From Thermoleophilaceae bacterium (GTDB lineage: Bacteria; Actinomycetota; Thermoleophilia; Solirubrobacterales; Thermoleophilaceae): 5,563 nt of DNA. Within the stretch, counting starts at the first letter, position 1. The number at the start of each line of letters is the position of its first letter. A program made the translations under genes and the position numbers. The notes below the pieces were generated by a model, which was not told the origin of the DNA, did no database searches, and saw nothing but the letters and a program-made list of their open reading frames with translations. Positions 1 to 4,127 of the stretch are shown here, piece by piece. Location: NCBI GenBank assembly GCA_013812485.1, contig JACCTJ010000339.1, positions 1-5,563 on the forward strand. Reading direction: 5' to 3'.

Positions 1-980
1 TCGACCCGACCGCGGGCGGTGATCCCGTCCTGTGGCAACATCTCTTCTGGTTCTTTGGCCACCCCGAGGTCTACATAATGATCCTGCCCGCCTTCGGGAT
101 CATCTCCGAGGTCCTGCCGGTGTTCGCACGCAAGCCGATCTTCGGCTACAAGGCGATCGCCGCCTCGACGGCAGGCATCGGCTTCCTCGCGCTGCTCGTG
201 TGGGCGCACCACATGTTCACGACGCCGACCGCGACCGTGGTGCTCGCGTTCTTCATGCTCTCGTCGTTCGCCATCGCCGTGCCCACGGGGATCAAGATCT
301 TCAACTGGCTGGCGACGCTGTGGCGCGGCACGCTTCACTTCAAGACGCCGCTCTACTTCGCGACCGGCTTCATCGGGCTATTCGTGATCGGCGGGATCTC
401 GGGGATCCAGATGGCCGTCTTCCCGGTCGATTGGCAGCTCCACGACACCTACTTCATCGTCGCCCACCTCCACTACGTGCTGTTCGGCGGCTCGGTGTTC
501 GGGATCTTCGCGGGGCTCTACTACTGGTTCCCGAAGATGACCGGCCGGATGCTCTCGGAGGGCCTCGGGAGGCTCTCGTTCTGGGTCATGTTCGTCGGTT
601 TCAACCTGACCTTCCTGATCCAGCACTCGGCCGGGCTCTCCGGCATGCCGCGACGCATCTACTGGTACCCGGAGAACGCGGGCTGGGAGGGCTTCAACCT
701 GATCTCGACGATCGGCTCGTTCATGCTCGGGATGGGCGTGATGATCACGCTGATCAACGTCGGGCTGAGCTTCAAGAAGGGCCAGCGCGCAGGCAACGAT
801 CCCTGGAAGGGGAACACGCTCGAGTGGTTCACCCAGTCGCCTCCGCCCGAGAACAACTTCGACGTGATCCCGCGCGTGCGCAGCGTCGAGCCCCTGAAGG
901 ACATCCGCCGCGAGATCCTGGAGCGCGAGGCTCGGCCGTCCGGCTCGGTGGCCCAGCCGGTGGCCTCGCGCGCCTCGTAG
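1..980 (+). CDS. ctaD: Cytochrome c oxidase subunit I, A1 type (5'-truncated)
   Basis: Catalytic subunit of an aa3-type heme-copper oxidase, an integral membrane protein that reduces O2 to water and pumps protons. The reading frame is open from the window edge (first full codon at position 3) to TAG at 978-980, giving the last 325 residues. Numbering from that codon, the CuB and cross-link motif HPEVY has His20, Glu22 and Tyr24. The CuB pair is His69-His70, the K-channel motif PTGIKIF has Thr95 and Lys98, and the heme a3 and heme a ligands are His155 and His157 in VAHLHYV. Glu22 matches the D-channel glutamate of A1-type oxidases. The tail carries the family's SPPPENNF and IPRVRS signatures, so the C-terminus looks complete. 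No fused subunit III follows. ctaA starts 10 nt downstream, suggesting cotranscription. Identity is certain; only the start lies outside the window. Confidence 0.97.
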   Translation, partial: DPTAGGDPVLWQHLFWFFGHPEVYIMILPAFGIISEVLPVFARKPIFGYKAIAASTAGIGFLALLVWAHHMFTTPTATVVLAFFMLSSFAIAVPTGIKIFNWLATLWRGTLHFKTPLYFATGFIGLFVIGGISGIQMAVFPVDWQLHDTYFIVAHLHYVLFGGSVFGIFAGLYYWFPKMTGRMLSEGLGRLSFWVMFVGFNLTFLIQHSAGLSGMPRRIYWYPENAGWEGFNLISTIGSFMLGMGVMITLINVGLSFKKGQRAGNDPWKGNTLEWFTQSPPPENNFDVIPRVRSVEPLKDIRREILEREARPSGSVAQPVASRAS

Positions 981-990
981 GGATCGGACC

Positions 991-2043
991 GTGAAGAGCG
1001 CCTCGGACACCGCGCGTACCGCCGGCTTCCGCCGCCTCCTGGCGGTCACCCTCGGCGCGACCTTCGTGCTCGTGGTCGTCGGCGGTGTCGTGCGCCTGTC
1101 GGACTCGGGGCTCGGCTGCGGGCCGGCCGGCAGCGGCTTCAACGGCTGGCCGCTCTGCCAGGGCGATCTCGTTCCCGGGCTCGAGCTGAACGCCGTGATC
1201 GAGTACTCCCACCGCGCGCTCGCCTCGGTGGTCGGGCTGCTCATGATCGCTACGGCGGTCGTGGCGCTTCGGCGGATGCGGCGCTCGCACCCCGTCGTCG
1301 TGCGCGCGTCGCTGGCGTGCGTCGCACTTGTCGTCGCCCAGGGGCTGCTCGGGGCCGCGACCGTGGAGCTCAACCTCGACGCCGCGCTCGTGGCCGCGCA
1401 CCTCGGTCTCGCCATGATCCTGCTCGGGCTGCTGCTCTACATGAGGCGCGCGGTCCCTCGGCCCGGCAGCGCAGGCGGAGACACCGCCGGGTCGGCGGGA
1501 GGCGGGCGCGGGCTGCGGCTGCTCGGTGCAGCGGCCTCGGCGGCGGTGCTCCTGACCATCGTGGCCGGCGGCTACGTCGCCGGGACCGAGAAGTACGGGC
1601 GCACCGACCAGGTGGCGGGGGCGGGCGCCCACTACGCCTGCGGCAACGACTTCCCGGCCTGCAACGGCGGCTTCATGCCCTTCGGGCAGACGAGCCTGGC
1701 CGACATCCAGCTGACCCACCGCGCGTTCATGTACATCGCCTCGGCGCTGGTGATCGCCCTGGCGATATCGACGCTGCGCCGCCGGCGCGGGACCCGCAAG
1801 TCCCCTCTCGCCGTGGGGGCCGTCGGCCTGCTCACCCTCCAGATCCTGCTCGGCGCGCTCAACGTGTGGATCCCCGAGCAGACCGAGCTGCTCATCCTCG
1901 CCCACCTCACGGTGGCCACGATGCTGTGGATGTCGGTGGCGGCGCTCACCCTCGAGCTCGCGTCCGCGCCGGCGGCCCGCCCCGCCGGGCGCGCCAGCGA
2001 AGCGGACGGCGGGCGCTCCGCCACGAACCCCGTGACCGCCTGA
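991..2043 (+). CDS. ctaA: Heme A synthase (COX15/CtaA family)
   Basis: Membrane enzyme that oxidises the C8 methyl group of heme O to a formyl group, making heme A for aa3-type oxidases. The 350-residue product has the two-repeat architecture of the family. The first half carries a Cys43/Cys56 pair (LGCGP...WPLC), the conserved Glu71 and His74 in EYSHR, and His137 in AAHLG. The second half carries Cys217/Cys224 (CGNDFPAC), His243 in LTHRA and His305 in LAHLT. Four His ligands and two Cys pairs match Bacillus and actinobacterial CtaA. Hydrophobic segments alternate with Arg-rich loops, and a Gly/Ala-rich linker at about 155-173 separates the halves. The start is GTG at 991, with a weak AGGGA (979-983) overlapping the ctaD stop. 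The TGA stop shares its A with the ctaB ATG, implying translational coupling. The last 25 or so residues are a variable polar tail. Confidence 0.96.
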   Translation: MKSASDTARTAGFRRLLAVTLGATFVLVVVGGVVRLSDSGLGCGPAGSGFNGWPLCQGDLVPGLELNAVIEYSHRALASVVGLLMIATAVVALRRMRRSHPVVVRASLACVALVVAQGLLGAATVELNLDAALVAAHLGLAMILLGLLLYMRRAVPRPGSAGGDTAGSAGGGRGLRLLGAAASAAVLLTIVAGGYVAGTEKYGRTDQVAGAGAHYACGNDFPACNGGFMPFGQTSLADIQLTHRAFMYIASALVIALAISTLRRRRGTRKSPLAVGAVGLLTLQILLGALNVWIPEQTELLILAHLTVATMLWMSVAALTLELASAPAARPAGRASEADGGRSATNPVTA

Positions 2044-2963
2044 TGGCGGCCCGAGCCGCCGTGAGCACGGGAGCGGGGACCGCGACGGCGACGCGACCGC
2101 GCGCCCGGACCATCGCCGCCGACCTCTTCACGCTGACCAAGCCCAAGGTCCAGTCGCTGCTGCTCTTCACCACCGTGACGACGATGCTCGTGGCCGGAGA
2201 GCCCTCGCTCGGCCTGATCCTCGTCACGTGCCTGGGCGGCGCGCTCTCGGCCGGCGGAGCGGGAGCGATCAACCACTACCTCGACCGTGACCTCGACGCG
2301 GTCATGCGCCGCACGAGCGACCGGCCCATCCCCTCGGGGCGGATCCCCGCCCGGGTGGCGCTCGCCTACGGGATAACACTCGGCGTCGCCTCCGTCGTAC
2401 TGCTCGCGACGGCGGTCAACCCGCTCGCGGCAACCCTGTCGCTGGGCGGGCTCGTGGGCTACGTCGGCGTATACACGATGTGGCTCAAGCGCCGCACGCC
2501 GCAGAACATCGTCATCGGCGGCGCGGCGGGCGCGGTGCCTCCGCTCGTGGCCTGGGCCGCGGTCACGGGCTCAGTCGGGGCGGAGGGGATCTACCTCTTC
2601 GCGGTCGTCTTCTTCTGGACGCCGCCCCACTTCTGGGCGCTGTCGCTGCTCATGAAGGACGAGTACGCCCGCGCCGGGGTCCCGATGCTGCCGGTCGTCC
2701 GCGGCGAGGCCGAGACGCGCTGGCAGATCCTCCTCTACACCGTCGTGCTCGTGGCGTGGACAGCCCTCCCGCTGTTCGTCCCGGCACTCGGTCTCGGCGC
2801 GGTCTACGTGGCGGCGGCGGGGCTGCTCGGAACGGCCTTTCTCGTGCTGGCCGAGCGGCTGCGCCGACGCGCCGACCGGCCCTCGGCGCTGCGCACCTAC
2901 CTGTTCTCGCTGGCCTACCTGGCGATGTTGTTCGCGGCGCTGGTGATCGACGCGCGGATCTAG
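2043..2963 (+). CDS. ctaB: Protoheme IX farnesyltransferase (heme O synthase)
   Basis: UbiA-family membrane prenyltransferase that transfers farnesyl from farnesyl diphosphate to the heme B vinyl group, making heme O for CtaA. The product is 306 residues, normal for the family. The first Asp-rich site is NHYLDRDLD (Asn77, Asp81, Asp85), followed by MRRTSDRP (88-95). The second conserved loop is YTMWLKRRTPQN (144-155), leading into IGGAAGA. WTPPHFWALS (192-201) and KDEYARAGVPMLP (205-217) are further heme O synthase signatures. The ATG at 2043 lies inside the TGATG overlap with the ctaA stop and has no separate Shine-Dalgarno, so translation is probably coupled. GTG at 2061 is a possible alternative start six codons in. 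The same frame stays open upstream across ctaA, but there it encodes only Arg/Pro-rich shadow sequence. Stop is TAG at 2961-2963. Confidence 0.97.
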   Translation: MAARAAVSTGAGTATATRPRARTIAADLFTLTKPKVQSLLLFTTVTTMLVAGEPSLGLILVTCLGGALSAGGAGAINHYLDRDLDAVMRRTSDRPIPSGRIPARVALAYGITLGVASVVLLATAVNPLAATLSLGGLVGYVGVYTMWLKRRTPQNIVIGGAAGAVPPLVAWAAVTGSVGAEGIYLFAVVFFWTPPHFWALSLLMKDEYARAGVPMLPVVRGEAETRWQILLYTVVLVAWTALPLFVPALGLGAVYVAAAGLLGTAFLVLAERLRRRADRPSALRTYLFSLAYLAMLFAALVIDARI

Positions 2964-3020
2964 GCGCGCTCGGGGGCCGGCTCGATCTCGCCTCCACGCC
3001 GCCGCCCTGGGCAGCCCGTT

Positions 3021-3043
3021 CGAGCGATCGAAGCGCGCGCTCG
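3021..3043 (+). terminator. Possible hairpin terminator after ctaB
   Basis: CGAGCG (3021-3026) can pair with CGCTCG (3038-3043) across an 11-nt loop, 58 nt after the ctaB stop. There is no T-tract. It could end the ctaD-ctaA-ctaB transcript, but short GC stems arise easily by chance at this base composition. Confidence 0.2.
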
Positions 3044-3044
3044 C

Positions 3045-3054
3045 GGAGCGCTCC
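3045..3054. promoter_or_regulatory. 10-bp perfect palindrome, possible operator
   Basis: GGAGCGCTCC is its own reverse complement. It lies 25 nt upstream of the TAGAAT box at 3080, at or just above where a -35 element would fall. The position suits a repressor or activator site, but no cognate protein is identified and chance occurrence is plausible. Confidence 0.25.
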
Positions 3055-3079
3055 TGCACCCCCGTACCGGCTCGCGGGC

Positions 3080-3085
3080 TAGAAT
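3080..3085 (+). promoter_or_regulatory. Promoter -10 element TAGAAT, leaderless arrangement
   Basis: TAGAAT matches the TANNNT consensus of the main actinobacterial sigma factor and stands out in GC-rich sequence. Eight bases separate it from the ATG at 3094, so transcription would start at or next to the A of that ATG, giving a leaderless mRNA. No clear TTGACA-like -35 is visible at the usual spacing, which is common for such promoters. It would drive the 34-codon gene and the overlapping subunit IV-like gene independently of ctaB. Confidence 0.55.
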
Positions 3086-3093
3086 CCGCCCGC

Positions 3094-3198
3094 ATGGATC
3101 GACGTCTCGCCCTGAGTAACATCCGCACCGGGCTGATCGCGGGCGCGGTCGCGCTCGTCGTCCTCGCCGCGTCGTTCATCGCGGCCGTCCTCTATTGA
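3094..3198 (+). CDS. 34-residue single-helix membrane peptide of an oxidase locus
   Basis: ATG at 3094 to TGA at 3196-3198. The product starts MDRRLALSNIRTG, with three Arg near the N-terminus, then has one hydrophobic segment from about Leu14 to the end (Ala, Val, Leu and Ile, ending AAVLY). Positive N-terminus and a single helix predict an inner-membrane protein with its N-terminus in the cytoplasm. There is no Shine-Dalgarno; the TAGAAT box eight bases upstream suggests leaderless translation. The stop overlaps the TTG start of the next gene by four bases, as in coupled pairs. I do not recognise a named family. By location it may be a small accessory or assembly subunit of cytochrome oxidase, which is inference. 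The promoter fit, topology and overlap make a real gene more likely than not despite its size. Confidence 0.6.
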   Translation: MDRRLALSNIRTGLIAGAVALVVLAASFIAAVLY

Positions 3199-3446
3199 GC
3201 GCTGCGCCCGGAGAGCACGAGCAACTGCGCTCGGACGCGCCGCCGGCGGCCTCGGAGGAGATCCACCTCCCGGGCCCGACCTTCCTGCCGATCGTGGTCG
3301 CCACGGGAATCACGCTCGCGCTCGTGGGCATCCTCATCAGCACCATCGTGTTCGCCTTCGGGATGATCGTCTGGGTGGTCGCGGTGATCGCCTGGATCAG
3401 GGCCGCGCGCGCCGAGATCGCCGAGCTCCCGCTCGACCACGCCTGA
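3195..3446 (+). CDS. Cytochrome c oxidase subunit IV-like two-helix membrane protein
   Basis: 83-residue protein, TTG at 3195 to TGA at 3444-3446. A polar N-terminus (1-23) leads into IHLPGPTFLP (23-32). Two predicted helices follow at about 31-50 and 52-68, then a charged tail containing RAARAEIAELP. The HLPGPTFLP entry into two helices resembles the C-terminal half of the actinobacterial oxidase subunit IV (CtaF), although that protein is about 140 residues, so this would be a short form. The frame has a TAA at 3117-3119 and no other start codon before 3195, so TTG is forced unless the protein starts in its first helix. No Shine-Dalgarno is visible, and the start overlaps the preceding stop (ATTGA), so coupling is likely. 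It probably stabilises the oxidase. Coding status is likely; the family assignment rests on motif resemblance and context. Confidence 0.75.
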   Translation: MSAAPGEHEQLRSDAPPAASEEIHLPGPTFLPIVVATGITLALVGILISTIVFAFGMIVWVVAVIAWIRAARAEIAELPLDHA

Positions 3447-3460
3447 CGGACGGCGAGCGC

Positions 3461-3486
3461 CCGCCCTCCAGGCGGCCTGCGCCGCC
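3461..3486 (+). terminator. Alternative GC hairpins after the subunit IV-like gene
   Basis: CCGCC (3461-3465) pairs with GGCGG (3471-3475) over a 5-nt loop. The second arm can instead form a perfect 6-bp stem, GGCGGC (3471-3476) with GCCGCC (3481-3486), over CTGC. The two forms exclude each other. They begin 14 nt after the stop at 3446. No T-run follows, so this is at most an atypical intrinsic terminator for the small-protein transcript. Confidence 0.3.
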
Positions 3487-3533
3487 CGTGCGCGACCATA
3501 GATCCAAAGCCCGCCTCGGTCCGTACACAGGGC

Positions 3534-3932
3534 ATGAGCAGTCGGCCGGCCACCCTCGAGCGCCGTCGAAGCCTTTACGAGGAGGCGGCGGAGATCATCG
3601 ACCGCGAGTACGACCACGTCCTCGAGCTCGAGGACGTCGCCCGCCGGATCGCCACCTCCCGCCGCCAGCTTCAGCGCGCCTTCGCCGAGGCCGGCGGCAC
3701 CAGCTTCCGCTCTCACCTCGCCGCGGTGCGCATGCGCCGAGCCCTCGAGCTCCTCGAGACGGGAGCCGTTCCGGTGCGCGAGGTTGCCCTGACCGTCGGG
3801 TACCGCCAGCCCGCGCAGTTCGCCAAGGCCTTCCGCCGCCACCACGGTGCGTCACCGTCCGCCTTCCGGCGGCTGAACGGCGACCGCGGCGCGGCGCGGT
3901 CGCCGCAGTCGCTGCAGGCCCTCGCCGCCTAG
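3534..3932 (+). CDS. AraC/XylS-type HTH transcriptional regulator, DNA-binding domain only
   Basis: 132-residue protein, ATG at 3534 to TAG at 3930-3932. Almost all of it is the double helix-turn-helix of AraC/XylS regulators. The first HTH is at about 32-50 (LEDVARRIATSRRQLQRAF). A linker helix HLAAVRMRRALELLE lies at 61-75. The second HTH, with the family signature, is at about 81-113 (VREVALTVGY, then FAKAFRRHHGASPSAFRR). Typical AraC proteins are 250-300 residues with a ligand or dimerisation domain; here only about 30 residues precede the HTH, so no sensor domain is present. The frame is intact, so this looks like a genuine short form rather than a broken gene. It has no clear Shine-Dalgarno (AGGG abuts the ATG), and the upstream TACACA at 3524-3529 is a weak -10 candidate. 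It lies about 200 nt upstream of the A2 oxidase gene on the same strand, so oxidase regulation is an attractive inference. Its targets are unknown. Confidence 0.9.
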   Translation: MSSRPATLERRRSLYEEAAEIIDREYDHVLELEDVARRIATSRRQLQRAFAEAGGTSFRSHLAAVRMRRALELLETGAVPVREVALTVGYRQPAQFAKAFRRHHGASPSAFRRLNGDRGAARSPQSLQALAA

Positions 3933-3940
3933 AGCGCGAA

Positions 3941-3973
3941 CTCGGAGCCTCCGGCACGTCCGGAGCGCCCGAG
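3941..3973 (+). terminator. Two-tier hairpin after the AraC-type gene
   Basis: CTCGG (3941-3945) pairs with CCGAG (3969-3973), and inside it CTCCGG (3949-3954) pairs with CCGGAG (3960-3965) over the loop CACGT, with a symmetric 3x3 internal loop between. It begins 9 nt after the AraC-type stop codon, the usual place for a terminator, but no T-tract follows. Because it also reaches the -35 region of the TAGACT box at 3986, it could instead be a protein-binding dyad. Confidence 0.4.
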
Positions 3974-3985
3974 GATGCCCTGGGT

Positions 3986-3991
3986 TAGACT
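3986..3991 (+). promoter_or_regulatory. Possible promoter -10 element TAGACT
   Basis: TAGACT fits TANNNT and resembles the other two boxes in this window. No start codon of a credible ORF follows at the leaderless distance. It would give either a leader of about 130 nt for the A2 oxidase gene or a short RNA. No -35 is evident. Confidence 0.35.
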
Positions 3992-3994
3992 CCC

Positions 3995-4094
3995 GCCGCT
4001 GTCCCGCAGGGCGGCTTGGCTTCAGGGGCTGGACGCAAGGGTCGCCGCCGAGGGCCTCGGCCGGCGAAGCCGCCGTCCCCCCGCCGGCGCCGCG
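3995..4094 (+). other. Structured non-coding leader region upstream of A2 ctaD
   Basis: No credible gene lies between the AraC-type stop (3932) and the A2 oxidase start. After the TAGACT box, GCCGC (3995-3999) can pair with GCGGC (4011-4015). Further on there is a strong hairpin: TCGCC-GCCGAG (4042-4052), loop GGC, then CTCGGC, a single bulged C (4062) and GGCGA (4063-4067), giving 11 base pairs. It is followed by CCGCCGTCCCCCC rather than a T-tract. It may be a 5' leader structure, an attenuator or terminator, or part of a small RNA. No known riboswitch class is recognised. Confidence 0.3.
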
Positions 4095-4100
4095 TAGAAT
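4095..4100 (+). promoter_or_regulatory. Promoter -10 element TAGAAT upstream of A2 ctaD
   Basis: Same hexamer as at 3080. The expected transcription start, about 4107-4110, gives a short leader of about 20 nt that includes the GAGGA ribosome site before ATG 4128. It would also allow a leaderless message starting at GTG 4110. No consensus -35 lies about 17 nt upstream (GCCGTC at 4072-4077). Confidence 0.55.
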
Positions 4101-4114
4101 GCTCGTACCGTGAT

Positions 4115-4119
4115 CGAGG
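4115..4119 (+). promoter_or_regulatory. Ribosome binding site deciding the A2 ctaD start
   Basis: GAGGA lies eight bases before the ATG at 4128, a normal Shine-Dalgarno position. It is the best ribosome site in the window and favours ATG 4128 over the in-frame GTG at 4110, which has none. Confidence 0.6.
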
Positions 4120-4127
4120 ACGCGCGA

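Noticed and set aside
32..994. 320-codon + strand frame overlapping the first subunit I
   Set aside because: Arg/Asp/His-rich out-of-frame reading of a clearly identified ctaD.
378..1905. Long - strand open frames (378-1415 and 829-1905)
   Set aside because: They are antisense to ctaD and ctaA, low in complexity, with no recognisable domain.
1317..2042. Upstream extension of the ctaB frame across ctaA
   Set aside because: The extension is Arg/Pro/Ala-rich and overlaps an unmistakable ctaA. The CtaB family begins near the ATG at 2043.
2480..3179. Open frames on both strands over the ctaB 3' half and the gap after it
   Set aside because: Arg/Pro/Gly-rich with no domain, overlapping ctaB; the gap is better explained by regulatory elements.
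3488..3988. 166-codon + strand frame over the AraC-type gene
   Set aside because: Pro/Arg-rich shadow; the overlapping frame carries the full AraC HTH signature.
3999..4097. Open stretch before TAG 4095-4097 that might encode a small protein
   Set aside because: It has no ATG, GTG or TTG start in frame and encodes an Arg/Ala/Gly-rich sequence, with stable hairpins in the same DNA.
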